Below, piece by piece: positions 30,824-43,150 of a stretch of 64,000 nt of DNA. Below the pieces are notes generated by a model that saw only the letters and a list, made by a program, of their open reading frames with translations, had not been told where the DNA came from and searched no databases. The stretch lies in the NCBI GenBank assembly GCA_027924585.1, contig BSBM01000319.1:5919001-5983000 (forward strand), in the 5' to 3' direction. Numbering within the stretch: position 1 is the stretch's first letter; each line of letters begins with the position of its first letter. The translations under genes and the position numbers were made by a program. This DNA is from Larix kaempferi. Lineage: Eukaryota; Streptophyta; Pinopsida; Pinales; Pinaceae.

Positions 30824-33240
30824 TGTTATCACACCATAGTAGCAGGGCTACTATTCTTGTACAGCAGATATCTGCACATTCCAGAGCTTCCTTTATTCCA
30901 GAGCATGGCTATATATTTTGGATCACTCATGATCAGAGCAGTACACTATTCAGCCAGTTCCTTTACATTTGAGATGCTGAGATGAGCATCTATATTGGAT
31001 CACTATCAGATTGTGGATAGCAGTTGTATTCCCCATGCCATGACTGAGTTTCAGGACACTCAGAGAGATGACCGATGTAGCCATTATACCATTGGTACAG
31101 AGCAGACAGTAGTGCCCAGAGTTACAGCAGCAGTCTTAGAGGACAGATGATGGTACAGGTTGATGAGCTTTCAGGTATATGACTCAGCAGGTATATCGTG
31201 GTGTTATGGTTAGATTGCTTTTATAATTATTCTTATAGCATGTCTTAGCACTTAGTGTCATGATCTGGCGATCATATAGATATATGGACTTGGTTGATCT
31301 ATTATATATATTATATTGTCCCTACTCAGACTTAGAAGTTCACTATTCATACTCATTGGTACATACCCTCCTTAGGGAGAATAGAGGTGATCATTACACC
31401 ATACTTTGGCTTGCTAGTGTTGGCTCCATCATTTCATTGTCTTCATCCATCCATGGCCTACCTTTTAGATTATCACCCTGACTTACTACTTGACTAGTGG
31501 CATGGAGGACTTTTCCCCACTGTAGCCTCTGTATTGGATGAGCTTCCCTGTTTATTGTGTCTCGGCTCTGAGTTGGTGACAAAACTTACCTATGGTGAGT
31601 TGGATTTCCTTGTGAATTCCCCCTAGTCACTAAAGTTGTGTTGGCTAAACCTGAAACTTTTAGTGTTGCCATGAATACAAAATCTGGAAAAATGAAATGC
31701 TATATCTTGTATGAAAAGCCCATTCATGCAATGTGTTTCTAAAAACACATGAATGAGAGGCATGCCAAATGAACATGGCAATGAAAATAAAATGTTATAT
31801 GTTTTGGAAAATAAATACCTAGGTAAACAAGCTGTCTTTGACACACCTAGAAGTGCTCAGGTAAACAAGTGCCTTAAAAACACACCTGCAGCAGAAAGCC
31901 TAAAAAAAAAAATGTATGTAAATCTATGCAATGTGTTTATAAACACACATAGATCAAGGCTATGGAAACTTCAGGCCCAAAAGCAATAGAACTTAAATGC
32001 TATATCTAAACAATTGATGGCCGTATTTGTATTATGGATTGTGCGCATCTGTGAAGGTGAATAAACCCTCTTTAAACAACTCATCCATTTGTGAGACACC
32101 GCCATTCCCTGTGTTATTGCTCATTCAGTATATACTATGGTGTATTCCCTTTCCCTTGCCAAAGTGTCACAAAGTCAAGACAGTAAAGTCATCCCTTAGC
32201 CTAGCCAGTTAATTTAAGCCTTCATCCTTCACTAGCAAATTGATCACAACTATGAAATGAGTATGATCCTGAAAGTCTAGTCTGAGTAATAATAATGATT
32301 AACGACACTATATATTTGGATTTAGATCGCCAGTCATGATTACTCTGTGTTATAATTGTTATTTGAATAAGTTGTAGAGCATATATTAACCTTGACACTT
32401 TGCAGTAGCTATTGATGATGATTTGAGTTATATTTGGTCTTGGTTAGACCTAGTTTGACCATGGAAGACCATGGGACATGAGATGTTGGACCTTATGATG
32501 ATATGGATAGATGATATATGGTCTATGTATACATACATGATGACTCTATGCAGCAGCTACAGGGTTATGATGATGATTCTGGGGTTACAGCAGTGTTTGT
32601 ATATGTACAACGCATTATTATTGGCCTTGATCCGGTATATTGGATATTTATTTTGATCATGCAGAGATTCATAGGGTGTATGAGTACACATCTTGGATGG
32701 ATTTGGACTTTCTGAGTCCAATGGGACAGTTTGTTTTCAGTTCCGGGCACTTACAGTGATGATTTAGCCTCAGTAGGCTGTCCTAGTGCAGTTTTGGTCT
32801 GTCGGAGGCCCTGTCGGAGCAGATGTGATTTTTATTCAGTTGACCTAGGGCGCTAATGATGGAGGGGGTGGTCCAGCCACTTGTTTTTACCATATTACCC
32901 CCCTCCCGGACACATTGGTGCCCTCACCTTGACAGCGCCAGCACTCCAGGAGGCTGTTTGGGGCAGTTTCACGCTTCCCGAGGCATTTCAGGATTGGTAG
33001 AAATGGCTATTGAGGAAATCGATTTGGGTTACTGAGGCAAAGTTATGGCATGGGATGATTAGTGATGATAGATCGGGACCTTCCACACCTTCTCCAGCAG
33101 TTTCAGCTTCATCGGGGCCCGCATCCATCACTTATGGCACTTTCTGTGGATTTTTGAGGTCTTTTGAGGACCACGACTTCACTATGGAGGCACGATTTGG
33201 TACTTTCATGATTATTTATTGGTTATTGTGCTATGGGGAT
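30824..33240. other. intergenic, no gene recognised
   Basis: Less AT-rich than its neighbours. Small frames (30788-30985, 31260-31481, 32471-32715) have no family motif. At 31640-31960 words such as aaacacac and gtgtttntaaaaacac recur and can pair. Around 32840-33000 there is a GC-richer block with cccccctcccgg. It may be an old LTR or transposon body, but I cannot place it. Confidence 0.3.
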
Positions 33241-34000
33241 TGACCAAGGAGGGATAAAATTACCCCTTGGACCCACCATAAGCCTCTTATGATATTTTGT
33301 CATCATGACTTGGTGGGATTCCCCTCTTATAGGGCGATTTTGTCCACTTATATTATATTTTATTAATGATCCATGTATTTCATTGTTGAGCTCATCTCAA
33401 CCATTGATTAGACATTTGTATCTTTTAATCTTAACCACTCATTCAAAAAGTGGTTAGGGTTTTGGTGCCTCTCCTTCCTATTTAAAGGAGAGAGCCTCTC
33501 ATTGTAAAGGCACCTTTGGAGCTCTGGAATATTGGAATAGAAGATTTTTTGTGGAGCACATCTCTCTTGCATTGTGGATTCTCTTGCATATTGAGTATAC
33601 AGTATCTCTTCTATGTATCATTGTGGATTTTGGTGCTTTTGCTAACCTTTTGACAGGAAAGTCGAATTGGAGAGAGGAGGGCGACTTCATGAGGGTTATT
33701 GTTGGAGGGATCCACATATTCTCTCTTGGGTTGATCTTGTGACAGGGAGTATCATTATTGTATCTTCGTGACATAGTTGATGCTTTCTATTACATCTTTC
33801 TACCATTTTCATAATCATCTTGCTTGACTTGTTTCTTTGATCTTGTCTTGTAGGAGGAGGACGATTTGGCTATCTTGGAGAAGGGCGATTTGGTTGGAGC
33901 ACTTGGATCTCACTCTTGAATATACACATAGGAGAATGCTATCAACTTGCAAGGTGGCCATAAGCAATTGAGGTAAGATCTACAAGGTATGTGCCTCTTT
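33241..34000 (+). repeat. putative LTR-like promoter region
   Basis: The layout resembles a plant LTR. There is a TATA-like tatttaaag at 33479-33487, then the palindromic ggagagagcctctc and a long untranslated-looking stretch with gtgacagggagt near 33740. No primer site, internal gene or second LTR was found. It could be a solo LTR or a retroelement relic. Confidence 0.25.
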
Positions 34001-35195
34001 CATCCATTCTATCTTCATTGGTCATAAAACCCTAATTAAATCAAAACCCCAATTTTGGTATTTCTTAGATCTACTTAGATCTAGCCTTGCAATTGAAAAG
34101 ATATTAAAAACCCACCTCTATAGGATCCACCCCTAGTTGGATCTATAGTTTGGTGGTGATTGGCTAAAAATTGACACACTTTTCAATGCAAAAAGCCTTC
34201 TTGAACCTAAATCGATTTTCCTAAGAGAAGCTTGTTGGGTTAGATCTAGCACATGGGTAGGTGAGATCCCACTTGATTTGACATCTAGACATTTGATAAC
34301 CTATACCCATATCTTTACTTTGGTGAAAACTACCTTGTGGACATCTCTCCATGTTTTAAGGGGTTGAAACCCCCTTTTTAACCTTCTTGGCATATTGAAA
34401 CTTAGATCTACTAAGATCTAGCCATTGGATTCACTTGAAACTTTGAAGGAACATAGATCGGGGTACTAACATCTCGGATCTACATTTTGGTGGCCATTGG
34501 ACTTGATTTGGTCCACCAAAACCCATTTTTGGACCCTCCTTGAGCAAATCGCACCCCCTTGATTTTTTGAGTTGGTCCACTTCTAGGAAGTGGGTGTTTG
34601 AGTTATTTGTGGATTTGGAATGCCCATGCCTTGAAACCTAGGTCTATACTGTTCTTTTGTCAAGATCCACCTTGGGGATTGCATTCCTTGTTTCAAGGGA
34701 TTGTGGTCCACTTAGGGTCCTCACTTAAAAACCTAGATCTAGTAAGATCCAACCATTAGATTTCACTCAACCCACTTGACTTGGCTTCTAGGTGTCCCGA
34801 TCTACAATTTGACACACTTTTTGACCCCATTAGACCACTTAACAAGGCACTAGTCCATCACCAAGCAAGTCGTACTCCTTGGGATTGGTGTCAAATCCTA
34901 GATCTAGCACATGGGTATCCTTGAAATCAACTTCAACTCATAGATCTAGCCTACATATAACCTATAGTACCTACCTCACACCTAACTTCACCTTGTGGGC
35001 CTACCTAGAATCACTTCACACTTCCCAAGAAAACTAGACCCACTTGTGTAAACACATGGTACTATACCTAATCATCATACCCCATTATGTGGCCTAAACC
35101 ATACATAGGTTGAAACATTAACAATCTCTTACACCTCCCTCAACCATACCTTAACCCTTAGGTCCACTTAGCCTTGCATTGGTTTCCGTAATACA
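34001..35195. other. intergenic with recurring agatcta words
   Basis: The word (t)agatcta recurs more than ten times, often as agatctagc or cttagatctac, at irregular spacing. Phrases such as aaacctagatctagtaagatccaacc hint at a degenerate tandem origin. No coding sequence was found. Confidence 0.35.
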
Positions 35196-35515
35196 CATGA
35201 GAGGCTTGGAGAATGCGACCAACTACTGTCAGCTTCCCTGCAAAAGGAAGATCCTTGAACTTGCTCTGAAGTCTCTGTAGGCACCAATCCTACATAGACA
35301 CTAGGGATAGGCCTGTCCCAAATGGGATACCAAGGTATCTAACAATCATCCTAGGTCAAATAAAGGACCAAGCCTCAAGGATTCAAATTGGGGACAAGTC
35401 AACTCCAATCAACCAAAAATCTGTTTTGTGAGGACTAACAATGGCACCAGAAGCCTAACAAAAGGTGTCAAGACAAGGCAGGGCCTTGTCCATCGCAACC
35501 TACTCGATACTAGTA
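35196..35515 (-). pseudogene. L1-type LINE reverse transcriptase, C-terminal part (sense side of an inverted copy)
   Basis: Read on the minus strand, 35515 to 35200 gives pieces typical of plant L1 reverse transcriptases after the palm: ASGAIVSPHKTDFWLIG, then RYLGIPFGTGLS, then LPFAGKLTVVGRILQASH. Stops interrupt it. It abuts the plus-strand palm fragment at 35515-36090 with almost no gap. Confidence 0.7.
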
Positions 35516-36090
35516 GAAAGAAGGGATTGTTGACAAAATGGTTATTAACACTTAACCAGGGGTTGATTAAGCTAATCCTTAAGAATGGGGCACGTGATTA
35601 CATTGGCTCACTCTCGTCTTGGTAGGATATAAGATTATGGCCAATGCTTTGACATTGAGGGTAAGAGCAGTGGCCAGGAACGTGGTGCGTCAAGAGAAAA
35701 TAGGTTTTGTGCAGGGGAGATTCATTATGGATACGGTAGTCTCGGCTTGGGAGGCTATGGAGTGGGCTCGCAATATAGGGAAGCAGTGTATGATGCTTAA
35801 GATTGATTTTGACAAAGCTTATGATCGGGTGGATTGGTCGTTCATTGCAGAGATGTTGACATCTTTGGGGTTTGGCCCCTGGTGTGTTGGCTTGGTGAAC
35901 ACTCTATTCTCCAATGCCTTTGCCTTTGTTGCTGTCAACGAGGCTTTACCCCCTCGGATCACTCTACATCACTCTATCAGGCAGGGATGCCCTTTGGCTC
36001 CATAATTATATGTATCAACAACAGATGCTTTGGGGTACGTGTTGGAGGCTGCTCGGGTTGCTGGAATTATCACAGTATGATTACTTGGTT
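35515..36090 (+). pseudogene. L1-type LINE reverse transcriptase, palm part, inverted relative to 35196-35515
   Basis: Plus-strand pieces: NQGLIKLILKNGARDYIGS, then YKIMANALTLRVRAV, IGFVQGRFIMDTVVSA, MLKIDFDKAYDRVDWSFI and SIRQGCPLAP, followed in broken frame by DALGYVLEAARVAG. These are the fingers and palm of a plant L1 reverse transcriptase, including the catalytic Asp of FDKAYD. The YxDD motif is not present in the fragment. Endonuclease and tail are missing. Confidence 0.82.
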
Positions 36091-37267
36091 AGATTTTGTT
36101 ATGTGAGGACATAGGCGGAGTCCAAGTTTCCTCACTACAAAGCTGAGTTTTGCATTGGTTCCATGAGAGTCTTGGGTGGAGTCCCATATTTATCTTTTGG
36201 GAATTGATTCCAATACTATGAAATTTGTATTTCACGGTTTCATGGCTAATCACTTGTTTGGCCTTTAATTAGAAGAGAGCTACAGAAGGGCTTCCTGTTT
36301 AGATATTATGAACACAACTTAGGGGAAGGGATTATATTTTCATGCATTTCTAGCTTTTACCTTCGTGACAATTTGTTGTAATTTCTTTTGGGATTTCTCA
36401 CTCTCCTTCCCATGTTCATAATCTTGTGTAAAGGAATGTGTTTGGATCTTATTGTGGGCTGATTGCATTGAGGATTGTGTTCAAGGTGACTGTGTGTCTT
36501 CCTTTTGGTACTTGATTGCAGGCTTGTTGGAGAAAACCTTTGAGCCAATAAATAGGCTCTATGGTTGGGTATAACTCCTCTGCATAATCCAGTGGCCCTC
36601 AGTGGATTAGTGGAAATAATTTGGTGCAATCTGAACCTTAAATAAATGTAAATTGAATTGTAATCATAGTTAGTGAATGTTTTGTGTTATCGAATGATTT
36701 TGCTACATAACAAGAAGCAAGAAATAACACAAGTAATGGCAGTTGTGCTAGTTTCTAAAGGCTTAAATTATTGTTTGAATTATTATTATGATCATTAATT
36801 AAAATCTGGAAGAGTAATTTTGTTTGGTTTATTATTAGATAATTTTCAGTATTTGTAAATCAACTTCCTATGTGGAAAGCTGTGTTATACTTTAGACCTT
36901 AAGCAAAAGCCATAGTTGGCCATTCAACTTTAGGTGAACAAAGAACTATTAAAATTTTTGTATTAACAAAGAACAATCCTTTCGATCCTAATTCTTTGTA
37001 AGAATAGCTCGTGGTTTTTTCAATTCCGTAGATTGCATTTTTAACAAAGCTTAAAAATCAACTTGCTAACCCGTTAATCATTTTCGCAAGCTACTTTCAT
37101 AAGAGAATGGGAGAAACACCTAATTTGAGGAGTTGATACCAAAGCGAGAGGATTCTACTAGTGGAAAGGCCAAAATAAATTTATCAAAGAAGTAGCATGT
37201 AACTACTTTAACAACAAAATATGATATAGCCACTTTCATAGTAGGTTGGACATAAATGTGTTTTTGG
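36091..37267. other. intergenic, no gene recognised
   Basis: AT-rich, with no motif seen. The first 200 bp may still belong to the LINE relic but could not be translated into anything familiar. Confidence 0.35.
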
Positions 37268-37493
37268 CATAGTTACCAGATTCGACCCTAGGCCTAATTG
37301 CACCCGAATCAGATTCTTCATTGGATTCTTCCACCTCGTTTTGACTATTCTAAAAATGTTTACCTAGGATGAATTTAGGATAATTAGGGTTAATTAGGGT
37401 TAGGGTTCTGAATCCCCGATTCCTAATTTTGGGATGAGTGTCACACCCGTATCGGATTCTTCAGCCGATTCAGATCACACCCACGGTTCGTGT
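37268..37493 (+). repeat. dispersed repeat, inverted relative of 102-340
   Basis: Begins atagttaccagattcg and ends cacggttcgtgtaacc; both ends correspond to the reversed copy at 102-340. It contains a telomere-like attagggttagggtt stretch and several gattc words. Confidence 0.65.
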
Positions 37494-39040
37494 AACCTTG
37501 GTTTTTGGGGATGTACTCGAGACATTAGCTAATACTTAATAAAGTAAGGGGCAAGGTTTTATGGTATAACGTTTTTCTATCTCTATATAACAACTTGAGA
37601 TATTGGAGCTAGGTAGAGGTAAGATTGGTAAGATGATCACTTTTTCAGGTTCATATTAGAATACTTCAAAAATACTTAATGTCAAATGATCTATGGAATT
37701 ATGTTTTCTCTTTATGATATTTCTAATCTCTGCAATGATAAAAGTCAATATGTTATGGAAATCCACTATAGTTATAACTACCTTGATTATTGTCTATGAA
37801 ATTATGTTTTGTTTTCTCTTTATGATGTATCTTATCTCTAAAATGATACAATTCATGGATTCCATATGTTATGGAAATCACTTTATAACTACCTTGATTA
37901 TTGGTTGTATATTGTATTTAGAAGTTCTAGGCTAGCATTCATGCCTAGGGTCTTTATGCTGAATTTTTAGCTTACTAAGGCTTCTATTGGAGTTGTATTT
38001 TGAGAAAACCCACCACCCCACAAAAAACAATATTGGTGATGTTATGATATCGGTTTGTCACTAGGAGGGGGTGTTCTAAACAGTCCTATTTTTTTGAATT
38101 TGTGGTGGTGACATACTTCATGTTTGATGGAGTTAGCACTTTTCTTATGTTTCCTTCCTATGGTGTTGGATGTGGTGTGGTGATACATCTTTTCTTTGGT
38201 GGAACTTCCTTAGGTGATATAACTTTATAACTTTGTAACATTGCTTGACATCACCTTGGGGGCATGCACATTTGATGGTGTGAGTACCCTTGTTGATATA
38301 TATTATTTCCTAAGTTTGAGTTAGAGGAGGGTACTACATGATTTTCATGGTCATCAAGCCTTTCCAGGGCTTAATTATGTAATTTTGATGTATTAGTCAT
38401 TTGGTGGTGGTGTGCTCTAGGTTCATACTTTAGGTTGAGCTTAATGTTTTATTTTTACCTTAGTACCATGGTGGTGCTTTCCTAGGAGATACAACTTATA
38501 TTACATATTACACTCCCTCCCTCACTGGTACACATGTTGATGTAGATCATCAACTTTATTATTATTTGCTTGAGTGGAGGGGCAATCCCCTTGGTTTTGA
38601 AATTTGTTGGGTTGACTTGGTAGCTGGATTAGGTTTATCTTTGTTGGATCTATCCACTTATTTGATGAATTGCAACTATATTGGATTATTTTATTATTAT
38701 TTGGAGGGTTTAACATGGTCAAACATCTTAATGATGTAATAGTTACACATTGGAAAAACCACCTTTCTATTTTGGGAGGTTGTTGAAGGTCCCAAGACCC
38801 TTGCATGTGAAGTGCTCCACTTGGATAATACTTTTGCACTCTTTTCTATGTTGTTAGTTGGAGCAACCTACTTTGGATCCAAACGTGGGAAGAAGATCCT
38901 CATTGGCATGGTCTTTGCACACCTTTCCACACCTTGTTCACTTGTGATGATGGGGTGTACCACTTAATGAGACCCACACATGCTTCATAAAGGATAATTA
39001 ATGCACACATGTTCATACATCTTGTGGACCATACTTGATA
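37494..39040. other. intergenic, no gene recognised
   Basis: AT-rich. About 37690-37780 and 37795-37890 share atggaaatcac, tttataactaccttgattattg and ctctttatgat phrases, an old tandem duplication of about 110 bp. A 105-codon minus-strand frame (38522-38839) has no recognisable motif. Confidence 0.35.
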
Positions 39041-39064
39041 TTTTAAGGAGGTGGTTGAGGGAGG

Positions 39065-39235
39065 AATATTTTATTATTTTCTTCATGCATGCATCTTGGA
39101 GGGTGCACTTAGAGATGACTTCTATGTGGATCATGGAGCACATTCTTGTATGTCATGGATTATTTTATTGATATTCTTTTGCTCATGCATCTTGGATGGT
39201 GCACTCGGAAGTGGACCCTTTAGCACCTTGACTTG
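39065..39235. repeat. degenerate tandem duplication, about 100-bp unit
   Basis: The phrase catgcatcttggagggtgcact near 39085 returns as catgcatcttggatggtgcact near 39184, with ttattttctt-like sequence before each. Confidence 0.65.
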
Positions 39236-39458
39236 ATGGTCAAAGCCTATTTTTTTTAGTGATTCTCCCTCTCTCTTGGAGGTTCATTTTAAGAATAATA
39301 AATATTTTGATACGAAATGCTGTGTGAAAAAACAATCTTAATTATAAGAGCCCTACCAAATGCCAATGCCAATGCCAACGCGAACTCCAACGCTCATTCA
39401 TGAAAACATGATTTAACTTTTCAACAAACTTTTTATTTTTTAAACATGTAAAGTACTA

Positions 39459-39517
39459 GCTGCTTAGTAGCTTTCCCTTGTTTGTTACATGCTGCTTAGT
39501 AGCTTTCCCTTGTTTGT
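39459..39517. repeat. 28-bp direct repeat, two copies
   Basis: gctgcttagtagctttccct... occurs at 39459-39486 and 39490-39517, identical, separated by aca. Confidence 0.9.
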
Positions 39518-39959
39518 TTATATATATATAATCCAGCGATCTCAATTTTACTTCAGTTATGATTTCGAAGGGATGTCTTATGATTAAGATTTAGGATATG
39601 ATACGATTTTATATTAACCTACGCATATTTAGACCAATGGTAGAGGTGTCAAATAGATTCCTGGGTGGTATATGGGAATTACAATTCGGTTAACCCGTAC
39701 TTCAGCTACAGTTACTGCATTACACAGTAATCCATCGATTGTGCTTATAAACATAATTTATGATGAGTTACAGCTGTGTATGCGTACTAAATCCGCATTG
39801 TTAAATATATTGTTATTATATACGACCAAACATAAGTAAAGACAGTTCTATGTACAATGCATTCATTCCACCACTACAAATCTCTAAATAGCGACAATCT
39901 TTATATATTCAATACCACATAATATTTTTCAAAATTCGTACTTATATAATACACTAAGT

Positions 39960-40080
39960 AGCATGGGTACCCGTACCTGGGGTAGGGTACGCGTACTCAC
40001 ATACCGGATACTTTGTACCCACGTACGTTGATGTACCCAAAACTTGGTCGAAGTATCCGAGACGTTTGTCACAGATTTAG
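39960..40080. repeat. GGTACC/GTACCC word cluster
   Basis: gtaccc, gggtac and related words appear about eight times in 120 bp, in both orientations. It is built like the clusters at 10880, 11090 and 714 but with another word. Confidence 0.6.
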
Positions 40081-40599
40081 GGTACCTTGATGTTGGTGGT
40101 GCTTATTGTTGAACTCCTCAATCACGACCTTAACAAAAATGTACCCTTCACTCAAGCAAAATCACTTTTTCTACCTTATTTTAACACTCGGATTAGGAAG
40201 TTTTATCAAAACTGTAGGGTGTTGACTAATGTCCTTGGAGGACCAACTACGAGATTGCAAGGGCTAGAGCCTAGAGGAGGAGGCACAAGGTGCTATTGAT
40301 GAATAGGATCCCAATATAGGCAAGAATTTTGATATGTAATTATTTGTTGTAGGATGAAGTTTTTGGACTCTATAGACCGTTTAGCCTCTTTGTTTATGTA
40401 TTTTGAGTCAGCTATGGATTGCACTTTATGTTTTTTTAGTTGTATGCCCCCTTGCTATATACATGATAAACTTTGCATATTTATATATAATGCTTTGGAT
40501 TCATATGAATGCACATAAATATATATATATGTACAATGAAAATGATTTTAATTTTATATGTATTATAATTTATAAATTTATAATTATAAAAATATATAT
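40081..40599. other. intergenic, unrecognised
   Basis: A 70-codon plus-strand frame (40087-40299) lies between two word clusters and may be a transposon remnant, but no family is recognisable. The rest is AT-rich, with an ata repeat near 40520. Confidence 0.25.
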
Positions 40600-40690
40600 A
40601 TAGTATCCCCGACGTACCCAAGTCTCCTGTTTCAAAAAGTGGCATCCCTGTCCCTACACCCGTCCGACCATATCCATACCCGTACCCAAA
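40600..40690 (-). repeat. GTCCCC/GTACCC word cluster, relative of 10286-10388
   Basis: Contains tttcaaaaagtggcatccct, which in reverse orientation matches gacgccactttttgaaa at 10308-10326. Both copies border an AT microsatellite. Confidence 0.65.
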
Positions 40691-40863
40691 TTTCATAACA
40701 ACTTAGATAAAACATGATAATATCTTCCAGTATCCTTCTCATAACCTGCATAAACGTTTCTTTCACATTATAATCTTCGATTACAGCTATATAAAATTTT
40801 ATATGGCAATCGTTTGAATTTTATTTTTTCTTTTCAAAATGCTCCATCAACTCTTTTATGGTT

Positions 40864-40957
40864 TCTAATTCATTGGATTAGAGCAACTGGTCCGTTTTCA
40901 AAAAGTCTTTTCTAATTCATTGGATTAGAGCAACTGGTCCGTTTTCAAAAAGTCTTC
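40864..40957. repeat. 47-bp tandem duplication
   Basis: The unit beginning tctaattcattggattagag starts at 40864 and again at 40911, identical over the full unit, so it is a recent duplication. Confidence 0.92.
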
Positions 40958-42440
40958 ACAAGATGATAGATTTACATAAGGAGTAAAGCTAAACGGTAGA
41001 CAATTTGTGTCTTTTCAGTGATTTTTATCAGAATTTGGCGATGCAATTTTTGCTGAAATAATGATTTTTTGTTGTTTAAATTGCAATTTTGATTAGATGA
41101 ATAGATTCAACGCCCTCGATTACCCCTTGGACACATAGATTATGCAATTCCAAAAAACCTAAAACTGCAATTTCAATAATTTCAGCTACATTTTAGCTAG
41201 AAAAATCGCCAAAAAAATGAATGCAATTTGTGGATCATTTAACTTACACCTTTAACCATACTGGTTGTGCAATTACAGTATTGCATTTAATAACAAAACC
41301 TTGATCGCGAAATTACTGGAGCGATGTTAGAGAGTTCGTTTGAAGAGTGCCATCTGGAAGGACTCTCGTGAACCTAAAGTGGAATGGTGCAAAAACGTGC
41401 CTTTCCTATTGTATGGGCACCTAAGAGTCTGGCCATATATTTCAGATGTTGAAATATCTGATGTGGAAGCACAATACTGTTATTTTCTGTTGCTTTACCT
41501 GCTGTTAGGTTATCTCTTCTCCCAAATTGTGCCTTCCAGAATGGTTCCCCTGTCAAGACCACAGAATCTCATATTGCCACTGTAAGAATGTCAGCACAGG
41601 AAGCTTTTTCTGGGCATGCATATTCTAGCTATTCTTTGATGGCATTTATAACTTTGAAACCACGGATTGGGTATTTGATCGGCCTCTAATGATGAATAAT
41701 AAGCAAAGTATGATTTAGAGCTTTATGGTATGGTTCAAACTCTCTATTTCCAAAGATAAGCCCGAGCAGGGTTTGAATCACAAAGAAGAAATCACTTCCA
41801 TTTACTATTCTGAAGGTAGCATATAAATCGCTAAATCGAATATATGTTCAATAGAATACATAAAGCGATGTTGACACTAATCAGTCAAAGGATCGACCAT
41901 AGGTCAGAGAGTCAGACCCTGCAAGCAACCACATTATCTGATCATTATAACAAAGATTTATTTGCGTAAGTAGCTTATGAAAAAAATCATTCCCATTCAA
42001 GCGCCCTTGTGAACATACAGCCAGCAAACTCATGCCTGTTGTGGGTTATCAGCTCATTCAGCCATACGGTTTCTACCAGAAACTTGCCAATCGGCAACAC
42101 TTGGTTAAAATTACTGTAACATCCGATGAGTCCTGTTCTCCAGGTTTATTCAAATTCAAAAGTTGTAACAATGGGTTTGATGAAAACTGCCACTTTGCCT
42201 TGAGGGAAATGGGTTGTTCCCAATTGGTCGGAATCTGTTTGTTTTATCAAGAGGGCAATCTGTGATTTGAAGGTCAGTTTTCGGAATCTCAAAGTCAGAC
42301 AATTAGGTTGTTAAATCTAGTAAAAATGGGGCATTAGAGAGGGTAAAAAGTCTCCATGAGTGTTCTAACACGCACCAAGATGGTCTTCCCGTGATAAAGT
42401 GTCTCTTGTTTGCACACAAAAAAAACAAAGAACAAAGACA
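40958..42440. other. intergenic, no gene recognised
   Basis: Small plus-strand frames at 41340-41585 and 42032-42265 have a somewhat coding-like, less AT-rich composition, but I recognise no domain and see no splice pattern that I would defend. They could be host gene relics. Confidence 0.25.
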
Positions 42441-42460
42441 CCATCAGAACTGTCAAACAT

Positions 42461-43150
42461 AGATATTGCTACTATGATCAACCATGGCAAAGTGAACATG
42501 GAGGAATGTGTAACTATATATTTAATAAAACAAGTTGATATGAAGTCCTCAAAGGAGTACTCAAATCTTGCCATGACCAATTTTCAATCCAACAAGAATA
42601 AGTCTTGTTATTGGGTATTAATCCAAGATTTTTCCATCTATGCTTCCTCTCTTTCTATTTATAAGAAAAGTAATAATCATATTGAGAAGAATGAATATCA
42701 GAATGTTATTACCTCAATGGAGAGAATGAATTTTTTCATTATGATTACTTTCTTTCTATTTATAAGAAGAGTAATAGATATTGCTACTATGATCAACTAT
42801 GGCAAAGTGAACATGGAGGAATGTGTAACTATATATTTAATAAAACAAGTTGATATGAAGTCCTCAAAGGAGATTTTCAATCCAACAAGAATAAGTCTTG
42901 TTATTAGGTATTAATCCAAGATTTTTCCATCTAATGCTTCCTCTCTTTCTATTTATAAGAAGAGTAATAATCATATCGAGAAGAATGAAAATCAGAATGT
43001 TGTTACCTCAATGGAGAGAGAATGAATTTTTTCATTATGATTACTTTCTTTCTATTTATAAGAAGAGTAATAATCATAGTAACCAAGAAGAATGAAAATC
43101 AGAATGTTGTTACTTCAATGGAGAGAGAGAATGAATTTTCTCACTATGAT
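42461..43150. repeat. compound tandem repeat (314-bp and about 100-bp units)
   Basis: A unit starting tagatattgctactatgatc begins at 42461 and about 42775. A smaller unit starting tttctatttataag recurs near 42650, 42750, 42945 and 43046, together with the phrase aatgttgttacctcaatgg. The open frames inside it are shared by the copies and look accidental. Confidence 0.8.

Noticed and set aside
36357-36629. 90-codon minus-strand frame near the LINE
   Set aside because: No similarity to LINE ORFs or other families; composition is that of chance frames.
37384-37412. telomeric repeat tract
   Set aside because: Only two or three degenerate attaggg(tt) words within a dispersed repeat, too short for an interstitial telomere.
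41340-42265. exons of a host gene
   Set aside because: Frames are short, no domain is recognised and no convincing splice signals join them.
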